From assembly GCA_002868905.1 (NCBI GenBank), contig PKUA01000006.1, positions 25,805-89,804 of the forward strand: a DNA stretch of 64,000 nt. The letters run 5' to 3'. Source of the stretch: Desulfuromonas sp. GTDB taxonomy: Bacteria; Desulfobacterota; Desulfuromonadia; Desulfuromonadales; Geothermobacteraceae. The position numbers and the translations under genes are program-made. The notes under the pieces are model-generated. The model was given only the letters and a program-made list of their open reading frames with translations, was not told the DNA's origin and did not search any database. Below, one piece after another: positions 47,298 to 56,329 of this stretch (position 1 is the stretch's first letter; every line of letters begins with the position of its first letter).

Positions 47298-47942
47298 ATG
47301 AAAGCGATTTTATTTGATCTTGACAACACCCTCTACCCGGCAGAACGGGACCTGTTCTCCCTGATCGATATCCGGATCAACCACTACATGAAAGAGGTGG
47401 TGGCGATTCCGGATGGGGAAGTCGACGGGTTGCGACGCCGCTACTGGACGGAATACGGGGCCACCCTGCAGGGGTTAATCCGGCACTACCAAGTCGACCC
47501 GGAAGACTATCTCGATTATGTGCATGATGTCGATGTCACGACACGATTGCAGCCTGACCCGTCCCTGCGCCTAGCCATCAGCCAGATCCCGGCAGAATGT
47601 TATGTCTTCACCAACGGGTCCCGGGACCACGCGGAGCGGGTCATCGCGGCACTCGGCCTTGATGACCTGTTCGTCTCCATCTTCGACATCCGCATCGCTG
47701 ACTACCAGCCGAAACCGAAAATCGACCCTTACCGGGGGGTTCTGCAACAGCTCAACGCCATAGGCGACGACTGCGTCATGATCGAGGACAGCCTGCCGAA
47801 TCTCCAGACCGCCAAGCAACTCGGCATGACAACCGTTCATGTCGGCTCCGGCACCACTGGCAACTGGATCGACCACCAGGTTCCGGATGCTGCCTGCGCC
47901 GCCCGCCTGCTTCAGAAACAGACAAACAGACCCAAGGACTGA
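47298..47942 (+). CDS. HAD-family pyrimidine 5'-nucleotidase-like hydrolase
   Basis: A 214-residue HAD hydrolase: catalytic FDLDNTLYP at the N-terminus, VFTNGSRDHAERV (motif II), KPKIDPYRGVL (motif III Lys) and MIEDSLPNLQTAKQLGM (motif IV). The text is closest to the pyrimidine 5'-nucleotidase (SDT1-like) branch. It lies 7 bases after the HIT gene. Confidence 0.88.
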   Translation: MKAILFDLDNTLYPAERDLFSLIDIRINHYMKEVVAIPDGEVDGLRRRYWTEYGATLQGLIRHYQVDPEDYLDYVHDVDVTTRLQPDPSLRLAISQIPAECYVFTNGSRDHAERVIAALGLDDLFVSIFDIRIADYQPKPKIDPYRGVLQQLNAIGDDCVMIEDSLPNLQTAKQLGMTTVHVGSGTTGNWIDHQVPDAACAARLLQKQTNRPKD

Positions 47943-47946
47943 ATAC

Positions 47947-48795
47947 ATGCAACCTGTCGGCTCCCACATGTCCATTTCGGGCGGTGTCGAACTCGCCTTC
48001 GCCCGCGGCGAAGAAGTCGGCTGCACCGCCATGCAGATCTTTACCAAGAACGCCAGCCAGTGGCGCGCCAAACCGATCAGCGCCGAAAGTGCCGCCCAAT
48101 TCAAAGAGAACTGGGAAGCGAGCAGCATCGGTCCGGTGATCGCCCATGACACCTACCTGATCAACCTCGCCGCCACCGACGAAGAGAAATTGGAAAAATC
48201 GAAACGTGCCTTTGCTGACGAGCTCATGCGTTGTCACCAGCTCGGAATTTCCGGTCTGGTGATGCACCCGGGCTCCCACCTCGGCGAAGGTGAGGAGGCA
48301 GGGCTGCAGAAGGTTGCGGCCTCCCTGTCCGGAATTCTTGCTGATTCCCCGGATGACGTGACTGTCCTGCTGGAGAACACCGCAGGACAGGGGACCAATC
48401 TCGGATACCGTTTCGAGCATCTGGCCAAAATCATGGACCTTGTTCCGCAAGTGGACTTCGGGGTTTGTTTCGATACATGCCACGCTTTTGCCGCCGGGTA
48501 CGACCTCTCAACCGAGGCCGGCTACGCAGAGGTGATGGATGAATTTGACCGTTTGGTCGGGACGGAGAAAATCCACGTCTTTCATGTTAACGATTGTAAA
48601 AAACCGTGCGGCTCCCGGGTCGACCGTCATGACCATATCGGGCAGGGGACCATCGGAGAGACCGGCTTTGGTTGCCTGATGCGAGATGAACGTTTCCTCC
48701 GGATCCCGAAAATTCTCGAGACCCCCAAGGGGGACGACAACGAGTGGGATTTGAAAAACCTGGCTTTGCTCAGACGCCTGGCCGGGGAGGCATAA
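47947..48795 (+). CDS. nfo: Deoxyribonuclease IV (AP endonuclease)
   Basis: Cleaves DNA at abasic sites. The 282-residue TIM-barrel protein has GSHMSISGGVELAFARG, QIFTKNASQW, MHPGSHLGEGEEAGL, LLENTAGQGTNLGY, VCFDTCHAFAAGYD, HVNDCKKPCGSRVDRHDHIGQG and ILETPKG, covering the three-zinc ligand set. ATG 47947 is 4 bases after the HAD stop. Confidence 0.96.
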   Translation: MQPVGSHMSISGGVELAFARGEEVGCTAMQIFTKNASQWRAKPISAESAAQFKENWEASSIGPVIAHDTYLINLAATDEEKLEKSKRAFADELMRCHQLGISGLVMHPGSHLGEGEEAGLQKVAASLSGILADSPDDVTVLLENTAGQGTNLGYRFEHLAKIMDLVPQVDFGVCFDTCHAFAAGYDLSTEAGYAEVMDEFDRLVGTEKIHVFHVNDCKKPCGSRVDRHDHIGQGTIGETGFGCLMRDERFLRIPKILETPKGDDNEWDLKNLALLRRLAGEA

Positions 48796-48798
48796 AGA

Positions 48799-49248
48799 GT
48801 GCGTGCTGTTTTGCAACGGGTCAGCCGGGCGCAGGTGAAAGTGGCGGGGAAGGTCGTCGGGAGCATCGAAGCCGGGCTGCTGGTCCTGTTGGGTGTCGGT
48901 CAAGGGGATTCGGAGCTGGATGCGACGTTCCTGGCCGATAAAACCTCGGGCCTGAGGATATTTGAGGACGAGGCGGGCAAAATGAACCTCTCCGTCGCCG
49001 ACATCGGCGGTGAACTCCTGGTCGTTTCACAATTCACCCTTTACGGCGACTGCCGCAAGGGACGTCGTCCCGGTTTTTCGGACGCCGCCCCACCGGAGGT
49101 CGCCGACAGACTCTACCTCTGCTTCGTTGAACAACTCCGCAGTCGGGGGTTGCCAGTTGCAACCGGGGTCTTCCAGGCCAACATGGAGGTCGAACTGGTC
49201 AATGACGGCCCGGTGACCCTGCTCCTCGACAGCAGGAAGGATTTTTGA
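48799..49248 (+). CDS. dtd: D-aminoacyl-tRNA deacylase Dtd
   Basis: Removes D-amino acids wrongly attached to tRNA. The 149-residue protein from a GTG start has [40 protein letters not shown] and [20 protein letters not shown], covering the family SQFTLY and NDGPVT signatures. It is 3 bases after nfo. Confidence 0.96.
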   Translation: MRAVLQRVSRAQVKVAGKVVGSIEAGLLVLLGVGQGDSELDATFLADKTSGLRIFEDEAGKMNLSVADIGGELLVVSQFTLYGDCRKGRRPGFSDAAPPEVADRLYLCFVEQLRSRGLPVATGVFQANMEVELVNDGPVTLLLDSRKDF

Positions 49249-49730
49249 TGATCGAACGCGACGAAGGACGTGGACGGAGCGCCCGCAAGCGTGCCGCGAA
49301 GCTGGTGGAACAACACGCACAGCAGATTACCGACCTGCAGGCCAACGACCTGCAGGGACTGGACCTGCCACCTAACCTGGGAGAGGCCCTCGAAACAGCA
49401 CGCAACACCAAGGGATTTTCCTCGCGCAAACGCGCGGTCAAACATCTGGCCGCCCTGCTCAGGCAGGACGAGGAAGCGATGACCATCGTGGCCGATTTCC
49501 TCACCGGGCAGACAACCGCGCACTGGGCCGAACAAGAAAAATTTCACGACCTCGAACAGTGGCGAGACAGGCTGTGCCAGACGGAGACCGCAGATCAGGC
49601 CCTCACCGATCTCATCAATATTCATCCGAACCTCGCCACAACATCACTCGTCCAACTCTCCCGGGCCGCCCGAAACGGCGACAAGGCTGCAGCCAGGAAG
49701 CTGTTCCGCCTATTGCGGGAGAACACCTGA
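49248..49730 (+). CDS. darP: DUF615 ribosome-biogenesis protein DarP/YjgA
   Basis: A 160-residue protein with the family core KRAAKLVEQHAQQITDL, SRKRAVKHLAALLRQDE, AEQEKFHDLEQWRDRL and ARKLFRLLRE. DarP promotes late assembly of the large ribosomal subunit. The ATG overlaps the dtd stop (TGATG) and AGGAAGG precedes it. Confidence 0.88.
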   Translation: MIERDEGRGRSARKRAAKLVEQHAQQITDLQANDLQGLDLPPNLGEALETARNTKGFSSRKRAVKHLAALLRQDEEAMTIVADFLTGQTTAHWAEQEKFHDLEQWRDRLCQTETADQALTDLINIHPNLATTSLVQLSRAARNGDKAAARKLFRLLRENT

Positions 49731-49763
49731 ACTCAACTTTTGACTTAAGGAAGGACTGACCCC

Positions 49764-50192
49764 ATGGGGACCCGCCGTTCCACCCTCACCATCATTTTGA
49801 GCCTGCTCAGCGCCTGCGGTTCATTTTGCTTTATCTTTTTCGGCCTCTCAGTCGTCCTGTCGACCGAAACCTTGAGCCTGGCCTGGTTTTTCGCCTACCT
49901 GGTCATCGGCTGCGGGTTGTTGAATTTCGGGATTCTGAGCTGGGCCTGGCAAAATGGGGGGATCGGCTCTCTCCAGGCTGTCAAATTTCTCGCCAGCGGT
50001 TTTATGGTTGTCTTTTCTGTCGGGTCACTCGGAACCAAACTGCTGTCCGGGTCCCAGACAATCATTATCGCCGGCGTCGGAATTGTCCTGCTGATCAACT
50101 GGTTGGCGATTCGACAGATCGTGTGCGACGGTCAGAACACCCCATCCGGTGAGAAGAAACCCGCCAAGGGAAAGGCCTTAGGCAAAAAATAA
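49764..50192 (+). CDS. Small polytopic membrane protein of unknown function
   Basis: A 142-residue protein with four hydrophobic segments (SLLSACGSFCFIFFGLSVVL, WFFAYLVIGCGLLNFGIL, FLASGFMVVFSVGSL, TIIIAGVGIVLLINWLAI) and a Lys-rich tail (KKPAKGKALGKK). It is not recognised. It follows darP by 33 bases. Confidence 0.75.
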   Translation: MGTRRSTLTIILSLLSACGSFCFIFFGLSVVLSTETLSLAWFFAYLVIGCGLLNFGILSWAWQNGGIGSLQAVKFLASGFMVVFSVGSLGTKLLSGSQTIIIAGVGIVLLINWLAIRQIVCDGQNTPSGEKKPAKGKALGKK

Positions 50193-50397
50193 AAAGTTCG
50201 GTGCCCTAAATGAAACATGCGGCATGGTGCCGAACAAAAGGACGAATGCCGAGGTGGCTCCTTTACTCCCCCATTTATTGCGGGTATTATTTTCTTTAAG
50301 TTACTCAACTGAAGGGGGCAGTTCAAAACCCCCAACCATGTCGAGTTAAGTTTCTGATTTTTTATTCACAAATATTGGCAACCCAGGAGGAGGATGA

Positions 50398-51498
50398 ATG
50401 CACCCCAAGAGCCTGATACTGTTGATTCTTCCAGCATGGCTTCTCTGTTCGGTATCTTCAGGCTTTGCCGGGCAGGAGGTTGAACCGAACAATGCTTTGG
50501 AAAAAGCGACCCAGGTCTCCGTCAAAGAAGAGATCTCAGGCTCCATCAATGATTCAGCCGACTTCTACCGCATTCTTCTCCCATCCCCCGCCTCCATCCA
50601 GGTTCTTCTGGAAAACCTGCCCGCCGACGCAGAAATTGATTTGGCCCTCTACGGTTTCAGTCCCAATCCCCACGAGGAAAGAACCGTCTGTCGGGCGGCA
50701 GGGGAAACCTCGGTCCGATGCCGTGTCGACGCCACCGAACGAAGCGGCTATATCAGCGTCAAGACGACCTTCGGCCCCAAGGTTTGCGAAAAAGGATGGT
50801 GCGGAGCCCGTTTGAGCAATGACGGCCCCTATATCACCATGGAGGGGGAGAATGTCGCGCCGGCTCAGCACAATACGGTTCCCGTCATGCTCCCCCCCGA
50901 ATACACCATTCAGGTTCAGCACCCGAGCCTCAGTTTGGATCGACCCGGAAAACAGTCAGGCGTTGCGAAAACCTTGTCGCATCTTCCTTCCTTTGCACCC
51001 GAAGCCTGGCCCTGTAGCTTTCACTACCCAAAAAACTGGAGCATGTCCTGGTTGCGAACGGATAAAAGGGTCCTGCTGCAACCCAGGCATGCGGAAGAAA
51101 AAGACATCCGACTGGAGATAGAGCGGAAACCGAAACTGAACAGCCCCGGAAGCTCCGCCGAGGGGCAGCTCAACCTCGCAGAGCGCGACCTTGAAGTTAT
51201 CGGCGGGATTGTCCGTCAACGGGAAAAGATGTGGGTCGCCAACCAGTGGGCGCCCTACCTGGTTGCTATTCTTCCGGCACCCGACAAAAAGGGGGGGATG
51301 AAACTGTTCGGACACCTGCAACTCGTTTTCGAGTTCGGTGATGATTACATCTGGCTCTCCTACCGAACCCTGGCTGACGATTATGGCCGTTACCTCCCTG
51401 CAATCCAGACCGTGCTTGACTCATTGCGGGAGAAAGATCTCTTCTCGCCGGAGCAGTCCAAGACGACCGAAAAAAACCCCGGAGAAACCAAACCTTGA
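50398..51498 (+). CDS. Exported protein with pre-peptidase-like N-terminal domain
   Basis: A 366-residue protein with a signal peptide (SLILLILPAWLLCSVSSGFA). Residues about 27-120 (VEPNNALEKATQVSVKEEISGSINDSADFYRILLP) resemble a pre-peptidase C-terminal-type beta domain, with Cys pairs (TVCRAAG, VRCRVD, KVCEKGWCGAR). The second half is unrecognised. GGAGGAGGATGA precedes the ATG. Upstream (50193-50397) the sequence can form hairpins, but I see no gene. Role unknown; it lies before the prc protease. Confidence 0.7.
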   Translation: MHPKSLILLILPAWLLCSVSSGFAGQEVEPNNALEKATQVSVKEEISGSINDSADFYRILLPSPASIQVLLENLPADAEIDLALYGFSPNPHEERTVCRAAGETSVRCRVDATERSGYISVKTTFGPKVCEKGWCGARLSNDGPYITMEGENVAPAQHNTVPVMLPPEYTIQVQHPSLSLDRPGKQSGVAKTLSHLPSFAPEAWPCSFHYPKNWSMSWLRTDKRVLLQPRHAEEKDIRLEIERKPKLNSPGSSAEGQLNLAERDLEVIGGIVRQREKMWVANQWAPYLVAILPAPDKKGGMKLFGHLQLVFEFGDDYIWLSYRTLADDYGRYLPAIQTVLDSLREKDLFSPEQSKTTEKNPGETKP

Positions 51499-51596
51499 AT
51501 TGCCTACGACAGTTTTCCTGTGTTACATTGTCCGGTGTTTATCAACTCACCGGCAATGTTTCGTCAGAACGGTCGGCAACAACTGGAAAAAAACGG

Positions 51597-53723
51597 ATGA
51601 TATATTTGCGTCGAACCCTGATTCTCTGCCTTACAGGCTTTTTACTGGCACTCACGTGCTTGACATCTTTTGCAGCAACCGAGGATGAAAACGATTCCGA
51701 CAGGGAAGGGAATCGTGCCAAGCTCCTTTCCTACGTACTTCGTCAACAGCTGACCAGGCATCATTTCAGCCACAAACCATTCGATGACACTCTGTCCCAG
51801 GCGGCATTCGACCTTTACCTGAAACAGCTCGATTTTCAGAAACGCTTCCTCCTGAAACAGGACATCGAAAAGCTCAAGCCCTTTGCCACCCAAATTGACG
51901 ATGAAATCAACCGGGGCAACATCAAGCTGCCGGTTCTGACAAAAGAAATGCTCAACAACCGGATTGACCAGGTGCGCAACATCACCGAAGCCATCCTGAA
52001 AAAAGGTTTTGATTTCAGCATTCGAGAGTCGTTTGAAACCGATCCTGAAAAACTCGACTGGTGCGCGAACGAGAAGCAGCTCAAGGAACGCTGGCGAAAA
52101 ATACTGAAATACCAGGTCCTGACCCGAATGCTGATCCTGGAAGACGACGAAGGTGAGAAATCCCGGGAAGAATTAAACAAGGAAGCGACGGAAAAAATCG
52201 AAAATCGCTTCTCTCACCTTTTTACCCGCCTGCAGAAAGATACGATTCGTGACCATTACGATCGCTACTTCAATGCGGTCACCCGTGCATTCGATCCCCA
52301 CACGACCTATTTTCCGCCCAAGCAAAAAGAGGATTTCGAAATCGGTATGAGGGGATCACTCGAAGGGATCGGGGCGACACTGCGCGAGGAGGACGGTTTC
52401 ATCAAAGTGGTCCGGATTATCCCCGGCAGCGCTGCCTCCCGCCAGGGGGATCTTGATGCCGAAGATATCATCCTTGCCGTTGCCCAGGGGGCCGAAGAAG
52501 CGGTCGATGTTACCGATACCCGGCTACGAGATGCAGTCGAATTGATCCGTGGTCCGAAAGGGACCGAAGTCCGGCTGACGGTCCGCAAACCGGACGGCAA
52601 ACGGAAGGTGATCGCCATCGTCCGGGATGTCGTTGAAATTGACGAAACCTTTGTTAAATCAACCACCTTGCCCGACGAGACCACCGGAAAGACCTTTGGT
52701 TACATCAAAATCCCGAGTTTTTATCGGGACTTTCAGAGTCCGTTTAACGGCGGCACCGGTCGAAATGTCACCGAAGATGTCGAAATAGCTCTCAAACGAC
52801 TTAACAACAGTCGGATTGACGGCCTGGTTCTCGACCTGCGCAACAATGGTGGTGGCGCTTTGACGGACGCGGTCGAGATCACCGGCCTGTTCATTCAAAA
52901 GGGTCCCGTCGTTCAGGTCAAGACCAGTGAAGGAAAAGTCAAGATTCTTGCCGACCGGGACGGTGATGTCACTTATGACGGGCCGGTCGTGGTTCTGGTC
53001 AACCAGTTCAGCGCATCCGCCTCGGAAATTCTGGCCGCAGCGCTGCAGGACTACGGGCGCGGCTACATCCTCGGCAGCGACCATACCTATGGCAAAGGGA
53101 CCGTGCAGACGATTCTCGACCTCGACCGGGCCATCCCCTTCAGGAACATGGGGAAATATAAGCCGCTTGGCGCCCTGAAGGTAACGACACAGAAGTTTTA
53201 CCGGGTCAACGGCGGCTCCACGCAAGAACGCGGTGTCAGCTCTGACCTGATACTGCCGAACCGTATGCAGCATGTCGAGAGCGGTGAAAAACACATGGAC
53301 AACGTGCTCCCCTGGGACACGGTCGAAGCTGCTGACCATGTCCGCTGGCAAGAGCCGCTGGCCAATCTGGACCTGCTCCGGCAAAAGAGCAGCCGCCGCA
53401 TTTCATCCGACGAAGAATTTCAAAAAATCGTCACGGACTCCGACAAAGCCAAAGAACGTCGTGACAAAACCAAAGTCTCCCTCAATCTCGATGTGGCCCG
53501 CGATGAGCGCCTGGATGATGATGAGATGCTGGGTGACGCTCCCCATGGTGCGAGTGATGCCTCCGATCGCCGTGAAGAAGGGAAAAAGCTGAACGAAGAA
53601 GAAAAGTTCCAGGAGTGGGTTAAAGAGACGCGCGAGGATCCGGCGGTCGGCGAGGCTCTGCGGGTCCTGGTCGACGTCCATGCCAACCCTGCTGCCGCCG
53701 ACAAAACGGCCGACAACAAATAG
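51597..53723 (+). CDS. prc: Tail-specific (C-terminal processing) protease Prc
   Basis: Periplasmic S41 protease that trims or degrades envelope proteins. The 708-residue protein has a signal peptide (ILCLTGFLLALTCLTSFAA), an N-terminal helical domain, a PDZ domain (GSLEGIGATLREEDGFIKV, RLRDAVELIRGPKGTEV), the catalytic Ser in NQFSASASEILAAALQDYGRG (about residue 471) and Lys in YGKGTVQT (about 498), and a C-terminal DUF3340-like tail. The start at 51597 avoids an upstream frame into the previous gene. Confidence 0.93.
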   Translation: MIYLRRTLILCLTGFLLALTCLTSFAATEDENDSDREGNRAKLLSYVLRQQLTRHHFSHKPFDDTLSQAAFDLYLKQLDFQKRFLLKQDIEKLKPFATQIDDEINRGNIKLPVLTKEMLNNRIDQVRNITEAILKKGFDFSIRESFETDPEKLDWCANEKQLKERWRKILKYQVLTRMLILEDDEGEKSREELNKEATEKIENRFSHLFTRLQKDTIRDHYDRYFNAVTRAFDPHTTYFPPKQKEDFEIGMRGSLEGIGATLREEDGFIKVVRIIPGSAASRQGDLDAEDIILAVAQGAEEAVDVTDTRLRDAVELIRGPKGTEVRLTVRKPDGKRKVIAIVRDVVEIDETFVKSTTLPDETTGKTFGYIKIPSFYRDFQSPFNGGTGRNVTEDVEIALKRLNNSRIDGLVLDLRNNGGGALTDAVEITGLFIQKGPVVQVKTSEGKVKILADRDGDVTYDGPVVVLVNQFSASASEILAAALQDYGRGYILGSDHTYGKGTVQTILDLDRAIPFRNMGKYKPLGALKVTTQKFYRVNGGSTQERGVSSDLILPNRMQHVESGEKHMDNVLPWDTVEAADHVRWQEPLANLDLLRQKSSRRISSDEEFQKIVTDSDKAKERRDKTKVSLNLDVARDERLDDDEMLGDAPHGASDASDRREEGKKLNEEEKFQEWVKETREDPAVGEALRVLVDVHANPAAADKTADNK

Positions 53724-53919
53724 CGCCACCAGCAATGGCAAGGAGAAAATCCGGCTCACGAAACAACCGGGTTATCAAGCCGAACCGACACATCCCGATG
53801 GACGCGAGCCTGCGCTTTCGCCTATCCACATTTAGATAGACCTGTCTTCGAGTGGGACAGCCCTGCTGTATCCCTGGGCCGAGTCGAGTGACCCGGCATT
53901 GTCATTTTGAAGGAGAGAG

Positions 53920-54585
53920 ATGGTGCACCGCTTTTTGACCGTTGTCGTCCTGGCCCTTCTCGGCTTCTCCCTGACCCCCTCCAACCTCCCGGCCGAGACC
54001 CGTTATGTCTCTGACCGTTTGATCCTGATTCTGCGCTCCGAACCTTCTGACCAGGCGACAGCCATGGCCCGACTTGCCAGCGACGAAGCCGTTGAGATCC
54101 TGTCGGAGAACGGTCGGTTTGTGAAAGTTCGTACCCAGGACGGGACTGAAGGCTTCATCAAGACTCAATACCTGACGACCGAACTACCCAAAACCACGAC
54201 GATTGCGAGCCTGCAAAAACGAATCGACTCCCTTGAGCGGAAGCTGGCAAAGACCGCGGAGCTGTCCCGGTCATCCGAAAAACAGGCCGACGCGATCAAC
54301 AGGCTTCAACAGCAGGTAAACTCGGAAAAAGAGAACCGGAAAGAACTGCAGCAACGCTACGACGCGCTGGTTGACGACTCAGAAAAATTACTCGATATCA
54401 TCCGCGAACGAGATCTGCTCAAAACCAAAAATCAACAGCTGTCAACCGAAACCGAAAGGCTGCGGGAAGAAAACGAGCAACTCCTCACCAAGGGAATCAT
54501 CAGGTGGTTCCTTGCCGGTGCCGGAGTTCTGTTTATCGGCTGGATCATGGGAAAAGTATCAGGGCGTCGACGCAGGCAATTTTGA
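53920..54585 (+). CDS. SH3 domain and C-terminal anchor protein (TIGR04211-like)
   Basis: A 221-residue protein with signal sequence, an SH3b-type domain (YVSDRLILILRSEPSDQATAMARL, FVKVRTQDGTEGFIKTQYL), a long coiled coil (about residues 95-190) and a final membrane span (WFLAGAGVLFIGWIMGKVSG) with basic end RRRRQF. The order matches the SH3/anchor family of YgiM type. Probably envelope related. AGGAGAGAG precedes the ATG. Confidence 0.85.
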   Translation: MVHRFLTVVVLALLGFSLTPSNLPAETRYVSDRLILILRSEPSDQATAMARLASDEAVEILSENGRFVKVRTQDGTEGFIKTQYLTTELPKTTTIASLQKRIDSLERKLAKTAELSRSSEKQADAINRLQQQVNSEKENRKELQQRYDALVDDSEKLLDIIRERDLLKTKNQQLSTETERLREENEQLLTKGIIRWFLAGAGVLFIGWIMGKVSGRRRRQF

Positions 54586-54697
54586 GTCACAACACCCGAT
54601 ATCCGATTGCCCAATCCCAGGACGACCCTGAAACAGATTGACATTTTTTATCTGGTGTGATAACCAAACACTCCAACAGTCAAAGAGGACTCTACCC

Positions 54698-54796
54698 ATG
54701 CTGATTTCACACCCGTGGCAGATTGCATCCATCCGAGCTACCAGCGCGGCAGCCGCCGCAGCCGTCTGTGCCGAACCTGCCTCTGCTTGGGACTAG
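54698..54796 (+). CDS. 32-residue alanine-rich leader peptide
   Basis: A short frame begins ATG at 54698 with AGAGGA 9 bases upstream. It reads MLISHPWQIASIRATS, then six Ala codons in a row (about residues 17-22: GCG GCA GCC GCC GCA GCC), then VCAEPASAWD and a TAG stop. Eleven of 32 residues are Ala. It ends 23 bases before a strong intrinsic terminator and 88 bases before an aminotransferase gene. This is the arrangement of amino-acid leader peptides, where ribosome stalling at hungry codons prevents termination. Here the sensed amino acid would be alanine. Confidence 0.7.
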   Translation: MLISHPWQIASIRATSAAAAAAVCAEPASAWD

Positions 54797-54819
54797 AGAT
54801 CCACACATCGAATCAACCA

Positions 54820-54850
54820 GGCCATGGCAGAGAGTCCATGGCCTTTTTTT
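54820..54850 (+). terminator. Attenuator before the aminotransferase gene
   Basis: GGCCATGG and CCATGGCC form a perfect eight-pair stem with an eight-base loop, followed by seven T. It lies between the leader peptide and the gene it would control. GGACT in the leader's last codons (54790-54794) can pair with AGTCC (54833-54837), and CTCTGC (54781-54786) with GCAGAG (54827-54832), giving a competing antiterminator. Confidence 0.75.
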
Positions 54851-54884
54851 ATGGACGTCATCCAAAAAACTGGGGAGCAAATTC

Positions 54885-56189
54885 ATGCGTAACAACATCG
54901 TTCATATCGGCGCGGGGGAGTGGACCTACGAAATTCGTGCGATTGTCGATATTGCCGACAAACTCAAGGAACTCGGTATCAAAACCAACATGGAGAATAT
55001 CGGGGATCCGATCGCAAAAGGTGAAAAAATCCCCAAATGGATGAAAAAAATTGTCGCCGATCTCGCCATGAAAGATTGCACCTATGGCTACTGTGCAACC
55101 CGTGGCGTCCCGGAAACCAGGCAATTTCTAGCCGACCGGACAAACAGTCGTGGTCATGTCCAGGTCACCCCGAACGACATTATCTTCTTCAATGGCCTTG
55201 GCGACGCCATCCAGAAGGTATACGGCCTGCTCCGGCGTGAATCCCGCGTTATCGGCCCCTCCCCCACCTATTCGACTCACTCCTCGGCCGAAGGCGCCCA
55301 CTCCGGACAGAAGCCGGTCACCTATCGCCTCGACCCCCATAACAACTGGTATCCGGACCTTGACGATTTGCGGCTTTCGATCAAATATAACCCGGCCATC
55401 TCCGGCATCCTTATCATCAATCCGGACAACCCGACCGGTGCGGTCTACCCGGAACGAATTCTTCGGGAGATGATCGAGCTCGCTAAAGAGTTTGACCTTT
55501 TCATCATCATTGATGAAATCTACCTGAACCTGGTCTACAACGGCCAGACGACCAGGCCGATCTCCGACCTGATCGGGGATGTCCCCTGCATCTCGATGAA
55601 GGGGATCAGCAAGGAGGTGCCCTGGCCCGGTTCGCGTTGCGGCTGGATCGAAGTTTACAATGCCGACAAGGATGTGATGTTCGAACGCTACATTCAGAGC
55701 ATCCTCGACTCCAAAATGGTTGAAGTCTGCTCCACCACCCTGCCGCAAAAAGCGATCCCGCAGATCTTGAGCCACCCGGAATATCAGTCGTACCTGGACG
55801 AGAGAAGAGCGCGTTATGAAAAGTTCTCCAACATCGCCTATAATCTGCTCAAAGATGTCGACGGTCTCGAAGTCAATCGGACCAATGGCGCGTTTTATAT
55901 GAGCGTGGTGTTCGAGCGGGGAAGGTTGAACAACCAGCAGTCGCTGCCGATTCCGAACCCGGAGGTCAAGACCCTGGTGGAGGACCTGGTCAACAAGCCC
56001 AATGTTTCCCATGACAAGCGATTCGTTTACTACCTGCTTGGCTCGACCGGCATCTGCGTGGTACCGATTTCCTCTTTCTGCACGCCGGAGCGCGGTTTCC
56101 GCATCACTCTTCTGGAGCGAAACGAGGCCGAGTTCACCAAGATCTTCGAAACCATCGCCGAAGTGGTTCCGAAGTACCTTGGCAGTTAA
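54885..56189 (+). CDS. PLP-dependent class I/II aminotransferase (alanine-type)
   Basis: A 434-residue fold-type I aminotransferase. NPDNPTGAVYPE and IIIDEIYLNLVYNGQ give the PLP-binding Asn, Asp and Tyr. The Schiff-base Lys is in SMKGISKEVPWPGSRCGWIE. GGGGAG lies upstream of ATG 54885. The text is closest to the alanine/aspartate aminotransferase group. The alanine-rich leader supports a role in making alanine, possibly AlaA-like, but the substrate is not proven. Confidence 0.88.
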   Translation: MRNNIVHIGAGEWTYEIRAIVDIADKLKELGIKTNMENIGDPIAKGEKIPKWMKKIVADLAMKDCTYGYCATRGVPETRQFLADRTNSRGHVQVTPNDIIFFNGLGDAIQKVYGLLRRESRVIGPSPTYSTHSSAEGAHSGQKPVTYRLDPHNNWYPDLDDLRLSIKYNPAISGILIINPDNPTGAVYPERILREMIELAKEFDLFIIIDEIYLNLVYNGQTTRPISDLIGDVPCISMKGISKEVPWPGSRCGWIEVYNADKDVMFERYIQSILDSKMVEVCSTTLPQKAIPQILSHPEYQSYLDERRARYEKFSNIAYNLLKDVDGLEVNRTNGAFYMSVVFERGRLNNQQSLPIPNPEVKTLVEDLVNKPNVSHDKRFVYYLLGSTGICVVPISSFCTPERGFRITLLERNEAEFTKIFETIAEVVPKYLGS

Positions 56190-56220
56190 TCGATCCTCTC
56201 ATCGCCAGAAGATACCAACC

Positions 56221-56256
56221 AATAGAGCGGGTCGGCCTTCAGCCGGCCCGTTCTAT
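56221..56256 (+). terminator. Intrinsic terminator after the aminotransferase
   Basis: AGAGCGGGtCGG pairs with CCGgCCCGtTCT in a hairpin about 30 bases past the stop. The tail TATCATTG is not a strong T run. Confidence 0.55.
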
Positions 56257-56329
56257 CATTGCTCGGCAAAATATCGACACCATTTGAAAAGCACCACTCC
56301 AACCGTTCAACAGTGGTATCCTTGACCTA

